Shown piece after piece: positions 37,845 through 46,895 of a stretch of DNA of 64,000 nt (within the stretch, counting starts at the first letter, position 1; each line of letters opens with the position of its first letter). Under the pieces are notes generated by a model, which saw only the letters and a list, made by a program, of their open reading frames with translations, did no database searches and had not been told where the DNA came from. The DNA is from Paenibacillus sp. JCM 10914 (GTDB taxonomy: Bacteria; Bacillota; Bacilli; Paenibacillales; Paenibacillaceae): assembly GCF_001315105.1 (NCBI RefSeq), contig NZ_BAZR01000009.1, positions 1-64,000 of the forward strand. The letters run 5' to 3'. Position numbers and translations under genes: made by a program.

Positions 37845-38349
37845 GTGCGTTTTTTCATCAGAGCTTTAGAGCCAGAAGAACACGAGGCTATTCACCTCAT
37901 GATTCAAGAGATGGGGAGCGGAGAAAATGGCTTCGTCAATAGTCTTTATTCCAGGGACCTCGAGGAATTTCAAGGCAAGCTGAATCGGTACTATGAAATG
38001 TCGCAGGGAATCGGCCTGGCAGAAGGCTTGGTGCCGCAGACCACGTATTGGTTCTACGATGGGGAACGTCCCGTGGGATACGGCAAGCTGCGGCATAGGC
38101 TTAACGACAACCTGTTGGTCCACGGAGGCATATCGGTTATGCCATCCGTCCAGCCGACCGTAACAAGGGTTACGGTACATTAGCGCTGGGGGCTTTGGTC
38201 ACGGAAGCAAGGCGGCTCGGCATCGCGAGATTCTGTTGACCTGCGAAGAAAGAAATATCGCCTCTCGCAGAGTCATTGAAGCAAACGGCGGCGAATGGCA
38301 AGACGCGGTCGATCAGACATGCCGGTACTGGATTACAAACAATCTGTGA
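37845..38349 (+). pseudogene. GNAT family N-acetyltransferase with two frame breaks
   Basis: The likely GTG start at 37845 follows AAGGGGGC. The reading FFIRALEPEEHEAIHLMI to NDNLLVHGG breaks at 38127; the next frame gives HIGYAIRPADRNKGYGTLAL (the acetyl-CoA motif) and breaks again at 38219; the third gives HREILLTCEERNIASRRVIE to the stop at 38349. Both breaks lie in GGCAT, where GGCCAT would restore the frame. The protein resembles the intact enzyme at 40649. Confidence 0.85.
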
Positions 38350-38362
38350 TGGGAGCGATTGG

Positions 38363-38770
38363 ATGGACAAAAAACAGTCTAAGGTGGTATATTACGCGGT
38401 CTGGCTCATCGTGGCAGCCGCATTGGTGTATCTCGGCCACTTGGTATTCAGGCATTACCAGCAACAAGCGTATATGACGTTCCGTAAAGATGGACTGATT
38501 TGGGCATATTGCGTGGTTCCGTTGCTGTACGGTGTTCACGTTGCACTGTTGGAGGGCCTTCCTAAAAAATTTCGCATGTATTGGCCGTTGTTTATATTGG
38601 TCTTCGTACCTAGCTTTCTCATGCTGATTTATCCCCTCTCCGGCAGATTTATCCCTCACAATATGGAGATCTACCAAATAGCGACGATGCACGGCGGGAA
38701 TGTCGTGTTCGGTATGATCAGCGGAATCGCGCTCTTCAAAGCCGTGACAAGTAGGGAGACGGGCGAATGA
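38363..38770 (+). CDS. Multi-pass membrane protein of unknown function
   Basis: 135 aa from the ATG at 38363 (GGGAGCG upstream). Four membrane segments: VVYYAVWLIVAAALVYLGHL, WAYCVVPLLYGVHVALLEG, YWPLFILVFVPSFLMLIYPL and GNVVFGMISGIALF. It overlaps the next gene by 4 bp, so the two are probably co-expressed. Confidence 0.68.
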   Translation: MDKKQSKVVYYAVWLIVAAALVYLGHLVFRHYQQQAYMTFRKDGLIWAYCVVPLLYGVHVALLEGLPKKFRMYWPLFILVFVPSFLMLIYPLSGRFIPHNMEIYQIATMHGGNVVFGMISGIALFKAVTSRETGE

Positions 38771-39258
38771 ATAAGAAGACGGGAGTAATCCTGCTACTCA
38801 TCCAAACAGTGCTAATGTTACTGGGGTGCCAGCGCGAAGAGAGGCCAGAGCATCCACTTTTTTCTACCGAAGAAGAAGCGCTGGAGTATTTCATCCAGGA
38901 TCGAGGAATCAATGGACGGATAATCCAGCTCGATATTGGCAATGAGGAACACTTGATATTAGCTCAGTCTTTGCCAGAGACTTATTCTATTGGCGAATGG
39001 GTTCACTCCAATGGAGAATACGCAATAGTAGCGCTCACAGGTTCTACGGATATCAAGAATTCTCCTGCCGTGGGAGTAGGGTTCCAAACGATGGAACGAA
39101 ATGGATATTCCCTAAAGCTGGCGAAGGAGATGGAAGAGCCGGGCACTATCCACAGTCAGGAACTGAAGCTGCATCTCTCAATGAGTGACCTGAAAGAAGA
39201 TCCCATAGCACAAAAATCCAAGCCAAATCTAATCCAATCCTACACCGTTCTAAAGTAA
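38767..39258 (+). CDS. Lipoprotein of unknown function
   Basis: 163 aa with lipobox LLGC (Cys21) after a short signal. The mature part is acidic with STEEEALEYFIQD and a beta-rich centre. It is translationally coupled (ATGA) to the membrane protein upstream. No family recognised. Confidence 0.68.
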   Translation: MNKKTGVILLLIQTVLMLLGCQREERPEHPLFSTEEEALEYFIQDRGINGRIIQLDIGNEEHLILAQSLPETYSIGEWVHSNGEYAIVALTGSTDIKNSPAVGVGFQTMERNGYSLKLAKEMEEPGTIHSQELKLHLSMSDLKEDPIAQKSKPNLIQSYTVLK

Positions 39259-39286
39259 TTCAACATCCACTCCGAGGAAGAAAAGA

Positions 39287-39440
39287 ATGCAAATGCCGAT
39301 GAGCAAGCATAACCGTTTTGATCAACTCATCACGTATACTCAAGAGGCCATGGACATGTTTGGGGCTTCTGCCGATGCGCTGCTTGTTATTCAGAATGAC
39401 CGCATCGTGACGGAATGGTATGCCGTTGAATCATCCCTAT
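39287..39440 (+). pseudogene. N-terminal fragment, possibly a beta-lactamase-family serine hydrolase
   Basis: About 50 codons (HNRFDQLITYTQEAMDMFGA, then LLVIQNDRIVTEWYA) resemble the start of CubicO/class C beta-lactamase-like hydrolases. The sequence then runs into the leader of the next gene, without the SxxK catalytic motif. It is a truncated relic. Confidence 0.45.
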
Positions 39441-39491
39441 CAAGCTCTAAATTCCGACTTCACTATACACAAAAGGAGAGAGAAGTGTACC

Positions 39492-40049
39492 ATGCCTAGA
39501 CTTTATGGAGAACGAATCATGTTGAGGGAATACAGGGCAGAGGATTTGCCGTCGATGAGAAGATGGTGCAATGACCCTGAGATCGTAGATAACTTATCCG
39601 ATGCTTTTTTATATCCAATTACCTTAAACGGAACGGAAGAATATCTAAACTCCGTGCTAAATGGAGAAACGGATCAAAAAGGTTTTATCATCGCTCATAA
39701 AGATACTGAGGAGTACATAGGACAAATTGATCTCTTTCGCATTGATTGGAAGAATAGATCCACCGAGCTCGGGATTGTGATCGGGATGAAGGAATTTCAT
39801 GGCCACGGGTATGGGACGGAAGCGATCATGCTAATGCAAGAATTCGTGTTTAACCGGTTAAATCTAAATCGCTTGCAACTGGAGGTGAATGATTTTAACA
39901 CAAGAGCTTACCAGTGTTATCTAAAATGCGGCTTTAAAGAAGAAGGACGATTTAGAGAGCGAACCTACATCAACGGAAGATATGCGGATAGTATTTACAT
40001 GAGCATTTTGAAGAGGGAGTACGAGGAGAGAAAAGGGATGGCTTTATGA
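39492..40049 (+). CDS. GNAT family N-acetyltransferase, RimJ/RimL type
   Basis: 185 aa from the ATG at 39492 behind AAAGGAGAG. RimJ/RimL-like pattern: GERIMLREYRAEDLPSMRRW, GIVIGMKEFHGHGYGTEAI (acetyl-CoA loop) and LEVNDFNTRAYQCYLKCGF. It could modify protein N-termini, antibiotics or small amines. Confidence 0.88.
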   Translation: MPRLYGERIMLREYRAEDLPSMRRWCNDPEIVDNLSDAFLYPITLNGTEEYLNSVLNGETDQKGFIIAHKDTEEYIGQIDLFRIDWKNRSTELGIVIGMKEFHGHGYGTEAIMLMQEFVFNRLNLNRLQLEVNDFNTRAYQCYLKCGFKEEGRFRERTYINGRYADSIYMSILKREYEERKGMAL

Positions 40050-40326
40050 CAAAATATCGATTAGAGCAAGCGGATCAACAGGTGTTTGCCATGTACCAGG
40101 TTATCCATGCTCAAACACACATCGAGATGTGGTATGCTGGGAAGCCCGATACCCAATTTAGCAGGATTATCTGTTCATGCGCTGGATGAAACGTCTGACC
40201 TCTCTTCAATCCAAAATGAGATGAAGCTTGGGTACGGCGGCGGCATTGACCATGAAACGTTTTGGTGTTCCTGAGGATGATCAGATGCTGGAGCACACGG
40301 ACCGGGATTGGGGGCGCGGCTTGTAG
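40046..40326 (+). pseudogene. Broken open frame of unknown function
   Basis: Starts MTKYRLEQADQQVFAMYQVI in the overlap with the GNAT gene, and is readable to 40326 only by changing frame twice (…LFMRWMKRLTSLQSKM.., then RFGVPEDDQMLEHTDRDWG). Both changes have the sign of one lost base. No family recognised. Confidence 0.4.
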
Positions 40327-40363
40327 AGATTCAAGGGTATGTTGAGGCTGGATCGTATGGTGC

Positions 40364-40570
40364 TTATGGCAGGACAAGCTTCATGCCAAGCTCCAAACCG
40401 CAGCGACCCATTTTACTGATACCTAGGTATTCGAAGCCTGCTTGCTCATATAATCGCATAGCGGCTGCGTTGCGTTCATTGACGGTTAGAGTGACCTCGC
40501 GAATACGGGGAGCGTGTGTGCAGGTAATTGCTTAAGCGCAGAGGAGGCATAACCCATCCCTGGTGCTCTC
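40364..40570 (-). pseudogene. C-terminal fragment of a GNAT acetyltransferase
   Basis: On the minus strand the reading APGMGYASSALKQLPAH is followed, after one lost C in a C run, by RIREVTLTVNERNAAAMRLY and EQAGFEYLG and ends at 40364. This is the conserved second half of a GNAT domain. No N-terminal half is present upstream. Confidence 0.6.
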
Positions 40571-40648
40571 GGTTAATTTTCGGCCGCTGCAGTTCTTCTT
40601 AGTGAGGGATCGTGATCAAGAATCAACTATATAAAGGAGGTATAGACG

Positions 40649-41173
40649 ATGAATCCCGTTCGCTTAATGAAACCAACCATTGAATTAAAGCACGAGTATT
40701 TGGACTTTTATATGGAATGGAAAGAAAGCAGAGAAGACATGGTCCCCTGGGTCATAAGTAAAGATCCAGAAGACTTTGAAGGAATGGTTAGATGGCTACA
40801 AGATAATGAGAACGGCAAAAACCTCGGTGATGGAAGGGTAGCCGATTCGACTTTTTGGTTAGTCTCTGAACAGAATAGGGTGTTGGGAGCAGTGAATATC
40901 AGGCATGAATTGACAGAATCTCTAATGAACAGTGGAGGGCATATAGGTTATGGCATACGTCCCTCCGAAAGAAGGAAGGGGTATGCAACCAACCTGTTGC
41001 AGCTGTCGCTTGAGCAAGCCAAACGATTAGGGATAGACAAGGTACTAGTTGTATGTGATCAAATCAACGTAGCTTCCGAAAAAACCATTATTCACAATGG
41101 CGGAATTTCGGATCATGACTATATTGAAGAGGATGGAAATGTCATTAAACGATACTGGATAGATAACGGATAG
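40649..41173 (+). CDS. GNAT family N-acetyltransferase
   Basis: 174 aa behind AAAGGAGG. The motif GGHIGYGIRPSERRKGYATNL binds acetyl-CoA; VLVVCDQINVASEKTIIHNG and KRYWI are conserved at the end. It is the intact relative of the broken gene at 37845. Confidence 0.9.
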   Translation: MNPVRLMKPTIELKHEYLDFYMEWKESREDMVPWVISKDPEDFEGMVRWLQDNENGKNLGDGRVADSTFWLVSEQNRVLGAVNIRHELTESLMNSGGHIGYGIRPSERRKGYATNLLQLSLEQAKRLGIDKVLVVCDQINVASEKTIIHNGGISDHDYIEEDGNVIKRYWIDNG

Positions 41174-41216
41174 TCTCATTAAGAAATTACTCTAGTCATC
41201 ATTGGAGGGTTCTCAA

Positions 41217-41732
41217 TTGACCAGGATCATGATTATTGGTTCGGGAGGTTCAGGAAAATCCACGTTTGCAGCAGCGCTCGGAGATAAATGGCAAATGCCC
41301 GTTTACCATTTAGACGCATATTATTGGAAGCCCGGGTGGACGCCCACGCCCAATGATGAATGGGATCACTTCTTGGATCAAATCGTGTCGGAGGATGAAT
41401 GGATCATCGATGGGCATTATGGCAGAACGCTGGAGACCAGAATGAACAGGTCGGATATCATTATTTTTTTTGATTTGTCGCCATGGATTACGACGTACCG
41501 GGTAATTAAACGCAGGATTAAGTATCATGGGAAGACAAGACCGGACTTAAACGAGGGATGCCCGGAGCGATTAGATTGGGAGTTTGTGAAATGGACTTGG
41601 AATTTCCGCAGAGACAAAAGACCGGGAATCCTTCAATTGTTAAGCAAGCATGGAGAGAACAAGAGAATCATTATCTTCAAAAACAAGGCAGAGGTAACGG
41701 AGTTCTTCACGGGCCAGGAATCCCCTCAATGA
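41217..41732 (+). CDS. P-loop nucleoside-kinase-like protein (FlaR/topology-modulation type)
   Basis: 171 aa from TTG 41217 (GGAGGG about 9 bp upstream). Walker A GSGGSGKST, then HLDAYYWKPGWTPTP, WIIDGHYGRTLETRM and IIFFDLSPW..YRVIKRRI are the hallmark of the adenylate-kinase-like proteins annotated as topology modulation proteins. The substrate is unknown. Confidence 0.85.
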   Translation: MTRIMIIGSGGSGKSTFAAALGDKWQMPVYHLDAYYWKPGWTPTPNDEWDHFLDQIVSEDEWIIDGHYGRTLETRMNRSDIIIFFDLSPWITTYRVIKRRIKYHGKTRPDLNEGCPERLDWEFVKWTWNFRRDKRPGILQLLSKHGENKRIIIFKNKAEVTEFFTGQESPQ

Positions 41733-41973
41733 GATTGGTTGCGTCAAATGAGATTCTCCGCTATAATTCTCGCATAATATGTGATCGGGGGTTATAGAGA
41801 TGGCAAAGCGGAATTGCTCATTAGCTAGGAAGTCCTCACGCAAAGCCTAATCTAGGGCGATACTTTGTGTGGGGTGCGAGAGAATGGATTCGATCGCCCA
41901 AACGGATTTATCGTTTCTAATAATAGGCTTTGCACCTTATGAATGTTTATATTAATAAGGGAGCTGAAGACCT

Positions 41974-42621
41974 ATGCATACACCATTTATTAGAAACTAT
42001 CAGTATAACATTATTAAGAAACAAGCGGAATTCCTTCAAAAGACGCTGCGAACCGTGGCGGACCGGAAAGTACTGGAGACTGTAAGATATCGTGCCGCAG
42101 CAAAAGTGACAGAAGCTTTCTCTAGCCTGACTGCGGATCAGCGGCAGATACTGGAACCCATATCCACGCTCGAGACGGCGCAAGAGTTTCAGAGATATCT
42201 TAATACAGTAGCGCCATATCTGGTGCCATTTCCACCCATTACGCTTAAGCAGATTCAGAAGCTATTCCCTAAACATAAAAAATTGAAAGTGCCTGATCTG
42301 CAATCGATTGATTATCGATATGTGACCTACCTTGGCTGGGTTGATATCGCCACGAACCGATTATTCATTGTCTATCCGTTCGAAGGAAGGTTCATCGGCG
42401 TCGAAGGAAGAATTACGCCAACGAATAAAAAAGGATACTGCCTGTTCTGTAATCGTCATCAGGAGCTTGCTTTCTTCTCGGTGAAGAGGAAGTCGGCAAG
42501 TGCATCTCCAGATCATTACGCTTCCGTTGGCCATTACGTATGTATCGATAATCATGGATGTAATCAGCTCATAACGGATACCGGACCACTTGAAAAATTC
42601 GTCCTGTCCGTTCAAAAATAA
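41974..42621 (+). CDS. FusB/FusC family EF-G-binding protein
   Basis: 215 aa behind GGGAGCTG. The N-terminal helical bundle binds EF-G, and the C-terminal treble-clef zinc finger shows Cys156/Cys159 in GYCLFCNRH and Cys190/Cys196 in VCIDNHGCN, all four ligands intact. FusB/FusC rescue EF-G stalled by fusidic acid. In Paenibacillus and Bacillus such a gene may be intrinsic. A terminator follows. Confidence 0.88.
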   Translation: MHTPFIRNYQYNIIKKQAEFLQKTLRTVADRKVLETVRYRAAAKVTEAFSSLTADQRQILEPISTLETAQEFQRYLNTVAPYLVPFPPITLKQIQKLFPKHKKLKVPDLQSIDYRYVTYLGWVDIATNRLFIVYPFEGRFIGVEGRITPTNKKGYCLFCNRHQELAFFSVKRKSASASPDHYASVGHYVCIDNHGCNQLITDTGPLEKFVLSVQK

Positions 42622-42636
42622 CCGATAACATTCTGG

Positions 42637-42668
42637 AAAACGGCTGCCTGAAGGGCAGTCGTTTTTTA
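42637..42668 (+). terminator. Intrinsic terminator
   Basis: AAAACGGCTGCC (42637-42648) / GGCAGTCGTTTT (42654-42665) with one wobble pair and a T run. Confidence 0.75.
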
Positions 42669-42808
42669 GTTGTGCAAAAGCGAAGTCTCTAAGCATTTGG
42701 ACCTTATTATTACATATTGAAACATATTATCATCTTAATTTTATATAAATTATGGTTTTTATGATAAATTAAAGATGGAAAAAATGGTATTTACTGGAGA
42801 TGATAATG

Positions 42809-42975
42809 TGTATACGGTTGAACGTTGAACCGGTTGCCAAACTACTTGAACTGGATGCAAGAACAATCAGAAGATATAGGAAGAGAAGAAGAGTCGTTTT
42901 ATTGTCTGGGGCAGACCGGGATATGTTGGCCGCACATTGATTTCAATTGAAGAGTTGAGTACATTCGTTGTAACA
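42809..42975 (+). pseudogene. Broken helix-turn-helix (excisionase/MerR-like) gene
   Basis: Fragments VYTVER, VAKLLELDARTIRRY and ISIEELSTFVVTNS are recognisable in different frames, matching the start and end of a MerR-like/excisionase HTH domain. Several indels separate them. The rest of the 42622-42998 gap is AT-rich and without a gene. Confidence 0.5.
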
Positions 42976-42998
42976 AATTCATTCCGGAGGAGAGCACA

Positions 42999-43601
42999 GT
43001 GGGAATCACCCTGATCTTGAATATCGTCATCGTTACGATAATAATTTGTTTAATCGCCACTTATTTTAAGTTTCCTAGAAAGGACTTAAGCGATATAAGC
43101 GACATTCCGCTCTCATTTGTCATTCAAACTTCAAATCGCATGGATATTCAGCATCATAATGAGTGCGCAGCCTTTTCCAGTGCATATGTACTGCGACATT
43201 TCGGAATACAGGCAGATGGCAACGAACTTTATAAGCGTTTCCCCAAAAAATTAGCGGACGGCACCATAGTTCCCAAGGGCATCCTTACCTATTTCAAGAA
43301 GCTGGGATATGAGGCGTCTTTCTATTCCGGCAACGTGCAAACGTTGAAGAAACAACTGAATCAAGGTACTCCGGTCATTGTATTCATTCGAGTTTATCCG
43401 CAGCAAAGGTATCTGCATTTTGTACCCGTGGTGGGTTATGATCAAGAACACATGTATTTGGCAGATTCGCTGGAACATACCATCAATTGTGATGAAACAT
43501 ACTATAATCGCAAAGTGATGATTCGTGATTTCGAGGCTTTGTGGAAGACTTGGGTCCCTTTCTATAACAATACTTACATAGCGATACACAAAAATACTTA
43601 A
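42999..43601 (+). CDS. C39-like cysteine peptidase family protein, membrane-anchored
   Basis: 200 aa from GTG behind GGAGGAG. An N-terminal membrane helix (LILNIVIVTIIICLIATYF) is followed by a papain-like C39 domain: Cys56 in HNECAAFSSAYVLRHFGI, His140 in RYLHFVPVVGYD and Asp156 in LADSLEH, giving a full catalytic triad. No ABC transporter is attached, so it is a stand-alone outside-facing peptidase rather than a bacteriocin exporter. Confidence 0.8.
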   Translation: MGITLILNIVIVTIIICLIATYFKFPRKDLSDISDIPLSFVIQTSNRMDIQHHNECAAFSSAYVLRHFGIQADGNELYKRFPKKLADGTIVPKGILTYFKKLGYEASFYSGNVQTLKKQLNQGTPVIVFIRVYPQQRYLHFVPVVGYDQEHMYLADSLEHTINCDETYYNRKVMIRDFEALWKTWVPFYNNTYIAIHKNT

Positions 43602-43633
43602 GTCCGGTACCGTTAACCCTACCGGACTTTTTT
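43600..43633. terminator. Terminator overlapping the peptidase stop codon
   Basis: AAGTCCGGT (43600-43608) / ACCGGACTT (43621-43629) followed by TTTT. The stem includes the last bases of the stop codon, and the structure also serves the convergent TetR gene. Confidence 0.7.
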
Positions 43634-43637
43634 CATT

Positions 43638-44240
43638 TTATCCCTTCACATACTCCACGGAATACATATGCGTCTTCGTTAGATCAATGACCTCTCGAAT
43701 AAAATCCTCCTGCGATTCCCTGAAATCATTCTGGATCCAGTTCAAGATCAGCCCATGAAAGCCATAGGCCGTATACCGCTTAAAGTAATCCATATTAACC
43801 GGAATCTGGTCAATCGTCTCGAACCGAAAGCGCTCCTTGTATATCTTCACGAAGGTTTGCGGGAATTTGGTGTGCAATCCGGGTAAGGTATCCTCATACT
43901 TAACGAGCTCGAAAAAGTCACGATGCTCGTAAATGTAAGCAATAATATTAAAGGATGGCGCCCCCAGATTGGCTGTATAAACTTTATGCCCAGGGATGTA
44001 CGGCTTGCCAACCGCCTCTTCCAGTCCCAACAGCATCGATGTCAACAGATCCTCCGCCAATTCGATTTTATCCTGATAGTGCACATAGAACGTGCTGCGA
44101 TTATAGGCAGCCGTCTCCACGATATCTTTCACGGTTACGGTATGATATCCCTTCTCTTTGATCAGTTTGATAAAGGCGGATTTGAGATGTTCTTGTGTAC
44201 GATTTTTACGCTTGGTTGTCACCGTTTGTTCATGATTCAC
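43638..44240 (-). CDS. TetR/AcrR family transcriptional regulator
   Basis: 200 aa from GTG 44240, fixed by TTGGAGGTGC on the minus strand. HTH: FIKLIKEKGYHTVTVKDIVE then YNRSTFYVHYQDK. The rest is the ligand-binding helical domain. It is divergent from two SDR dehydrogenase genes, with a thrice-repeated AGTACTATT-type operator between them, so it probably represses these genes and possibly itself. Confidence 0.88.
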   Translation of the reverse strand: MNHEQTVTTKRKNRTQEHLKSAFIKLIKEKGYHTVTVKDIVETAAYNRSTFYVHYQDKIELAEDLLTSMLLGLEEAVGKPYIPGHKVYTANLGAPSFNIIAYIYEHRDFFELVKYEDTLPGLHTKFPQTFVKIYKERFRFETIDQIPVNMDYFKRYTAYGFHGLILNWIQNDFRESQEDFIREVIDLTKTHMYSVEYVKG

Positions 44241-44315
44241 GAAAAAGAGCACCTCCAAAAAAGACAGTTTCGTTCTAAGTGTTGACCAATTGAACACTTC
44301 GTAACATCTTAATGA

Positions 44316-44343
44316 TTGTGAAATGTGAACAGAATAGTACAAT
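44316..44343 (+). promoter_or_regulatory. Putative promoter of the SDR genes
   Basis: -35 TTGTGA (44316-44321) and -10 TACAAT (44338-44343), 16-bp spacing. The first operator copy overlaps the -10. Confidence 0.45.
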
Positions 44344-44416
44344 TAATTTGAGAACAAAATAGTACTATTCTTGAAATCTTAAATTATTACTATCTAACAA
44401 CGATAGTACTATTCTA
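44331..44416. promoter_or_regulatory. Three operator copies between TetR and SDR genes
   Basis: AGAATAGTACAATTAA (44331-44346), AAATAGTACTATTCTT (44357-44372) and GATAGTACTATTCTA (44402-44416). The second and third contain the palindrome ATAGTACTAT. The position between divergent genes suggests binding sites of the TetR protein. Confidence 0.65.
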
Positions 44417-44440
44417 ATAAATTTCATGGGGGGTTCCAAG

Positions 44441-45177
44441 ATGGGAAAATTACAAGACCAAGTTGCGGTTATCACCGGTGGTGCATCGGGCATCGGTGCG
44501 GCGACAGCGCTTCTATTCGCTGAAGAGGGAGCCAAGGTAGTGCTTGTGGATTTAAATGAGGATAAAGGCAAGGCGTTTGAGGCTGAGCTGAAAGCGCGTA
44601 ATCACGAAGCGTTATTCGTTAAGGCCAATATTACGAGTGAAGAAGAAGTAGCCCATATTTTCCAACAAGCGGTGGATACCTTCGGCAAAGTCGATGTGGT
44701 TTTCAACAATGCAGGGATCGGGCGCGTGCATTCTTCGCATGATCTGGAATATTCCGAATGGCGCAATACGGTAAATGTCGATCTGGATGGGGTATTTCTG
44801 GTGGCTCGTGAAGCAATCCGTGAAATGTTGAAGACAGGCGGCGGCAAAATTGTAAATACTGCATCGATGTACGGCTGGGTCGGATCTCCAGGCTCCGCAG
44901 CTTATAATGCTGCCAAAGGCGGCGTTATTAACTTAACGCGATCACTTGCACTGGAGTATGCCGAGCAGAATATTCGGATCAACGCACTCTGCCCGGCTTT
45001 ATTGATACGCCAATCATTCCGGAGGAGAGCAAGCAAGCTTTAGCTGCGGCCACCCCAATGAAGCGCCTCGGACAAGCAGAGGAAATGGCCAAGGCGGTTC
45101 TCTTTATGGCATCGGATGATTCTTCGTTCATGACGGGCAATACCCTGACCGTAGACGGTGGATACACCGCTCAATAA
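44441..45177 (+). pseudogene. SDR family oxidoreductase, frame broken near 44993
   Basis: Start ATG 44441 behind GGGGGG. Rossmann GGASGIGAATA, NNAGIG, the Ser of NTASMYG and the catalytic YNAAKGG are present. The frame ends at 45043 after NALCPALL; one missing base restores CPGFIDTPIIPEESKQAL to the stop at 45177, ending FMTGNTLTVDGGYTAQ. It is a close paralogue of the next gene. Confidence 0.88.
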
Positions 45178-45206
45178 TAACCAATCCAACATGGAGGGAT
45201 ACAGCG

Positions 45207-45980
45207 ATGAATAAGTTTGAAGGAAAAGTAGTCGTCATTACGGGTGCAGCAGGCGGAATCGGAACTGCAACCGCGAAGAAACTGGCGGAACAGGGGGCGA
45301 AGCTTGCTCTCGTCGATCTAAATCTGGATGCCGTCAAGCAAGTGATCGCCGATCTTGGTCTTGATGATGCGAGAGCAATTGCGCTGCAAGCCAATGTGGC
45401 GAATGAAGATGAAGTCAAAGCTTATGTAGATGCAGCGGTCGAGAAGTTCGGTCAAATCGATGGCTTTTTCAATAATGCAGGGATTGAAGGCATCACAGCC
45501 AATGTTGAGGATTACCCAACGGAAACATTTGATTTGGTCCTCAATGTCAATGTGAAGGGTGCTTTCCTCGGCCTGAAGTATGTCGTTCCTGTCATGAAAA
45601 AACAAGGATACGGCAGTATCGTCAATACCGCCTCGGGTGCAGGTCTTATCGGTTCGCCAGGCTTTGTCGGTTACAATAGCTCGAAGCATGCCGTGATTGG
45701 CATGACGAAAGTGGTTGCGCTGGAGACGGCTCCATTCGGGGTGAGAGTAAACGCGGTTGCTCCTGGTGTAATTAATACGCGCATGATGCGCCAAATCGAG
45801 AAGAATACGGTTCCCCAGGATGCTGAAGGAGCCAGAAAAGCATTCGGTGCCGCTGTGCCGATGGGAAGATACGGAGAGGCAGATGAAGTAGCGAATGTAG
45901 CGATCTTCCTGCTGTCGGACGATGCTTCGTATGTATCGCAGTCCATTTACACAGTGGATGGCGGGCAGATGAACCAGTAA
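45207..45980 (+). CDS. SDR family oxidoreductase
   Basis: 257 aa behind GGAGGG. NAD(P)-binding GAAGGIGTATAK with Asp in LVDLNLD (favours NAD), NNAGIEG, catalytic Ser in NTASGAG and YNSSKHA, C-terminal SQSIYTVDGGQM. It lies 29 bp after the first SDR gene and is under the same operator region. The substrate is unknown. Confidence 0.92.
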   Translation: MNKFEGKVVVITGAAGGIGTATAKKLAEQGAKLALVDLNLDAVKQVIADLGLDDARAIALQANVANEDEVKAYVDAAVEKFGQIDGFFNNAGIEGITANVEDYPTETFDLVLNVNVKGAFLGLKYVVPVMKKQGYGSIVNTASGAGLIGSPGFVGYNSSKHAVIGMTKVVALETAPFGVRVNAVAPGVINTRMMRQIEKNTVPQDAEGARKAFGAAVPMGRYGEADEVANVAIFLLSDDASYVSQSIYTVDGGQMNQ

Positions 45981-46006
45981 ATTTCAGAATAGCATGTGCG
46001 AATACC

Positions 46007-46046
46007 AAGGTCTTTGTTCGGTGATTGCCGAATGGGGGCCTTTTTT
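46007..46046 (+). terminator. Intrinsic terminator after the SDR pair
   Basis: AAGG.C..TTCGG (46007-46021) pairs with CCGAA...GGCCTT (46028-46042), followed by TTTT. Confidence 0.6.
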
Positions 46047-46140
46047 ATTGTGTCTCGATACGTGTTGGGATAATATGGATTTAGGAATATAATGTGAGGA
46101 GAAAATAGAGAGTAACACGAAGAGCTGGGGGAATGAGAGG

Positions 46141-46689
46141 ATGCTTTACGATCTGTCAGGAGAAGCGAATATGTCGCCTATCGTTGGGATGCTGTACTCA
46201 GTGGTAAAAGAGAACAGCCAACGACTCCACTCGATCACTGCGGGTATGTCGCAAGAAGAAGTAGATTACAAGGGGCCTCATCGCCAATATAATAGCACCG
46301 CTCAATTAATAAGGCACATCACCTACGTTGATTTGAACTGGGTTTATCGGATTAAAGGGGAGCCACTTCCTCAATCGTTAAAAGACCGCTATGGACCCAT
46401 GATGGATGAACATCAACAGCTTCCGATGATCGAGGGGGTGTCTTGGAACAAGCTGACCTCGACGCATGGAGATGTACTGGACATGCTGAGAGACGCATGT
46501 ACACAATTGACAGATGCTGATCTGAGCAGTGTTGTCGTTTTTGGACATGACCAAGAGAAGGAAGCAACCATACGCTGGGGGTTATGGCATATAGCCGACC
46601 ATTGTCGATATCATCAAGCCCACATCAATCAGCTTCGGAAATGGTACGGTTTGCGAGCTGGGGTCATCGATCCCTCGTCACTTTCTTAG
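46141..46689 (+). CDS. DinB superfamily protein
   Basis: 182 aa. Metal-binding histidines occur in QLIRHITYVDLNWVYRI and GLWHIADHCRYHQAHINQL. The fold is the four-helix DinB bundle. It is not a close relative of the DinB gene in the cassette array. The next 200 bp hold only short frames. Confidence 0.8.
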   Translation: MLYDLSGEANMSPIVGMLYSVVKENSQRLHSITAGMSQEEVDYKGPHRQYNSTAQLIRHITYVDLNWVYRIKGEPLPQSLKDRYGPMMDEHQQLPMIEGVSWNKLTSTHGDVLDMLRDACTQLTDADLSSVVVFGHDQEKEATIRWGLWHIADHCRYHQAHINQLRKWYGLRAGVIDPSSLS

Positions 46690-46895
46690 AAGGAGTGCCT
46701 TATGAGATGCAAGTTCTTGAAGATAATCTTTATTTCACTCTCGTTCATGAATATTAAGTCTAATGGAAATGGAAACGAAAAATAAATGGGGAGTTAACGA
46801 AGATCCGGCATTGGAATCTCCTTGAATTTATTGGAAACTGAGGCAGGAATTCAGGAAATACGGCAGAGTGGACTTACAGGAGGTGTCACATCCCC

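Noticed and set aside
43600-43633. Riboswitch or attenuator at the peptidase end
   Set aside because: The structure is a simple stem with T run at a gene end and serves as a terminator.
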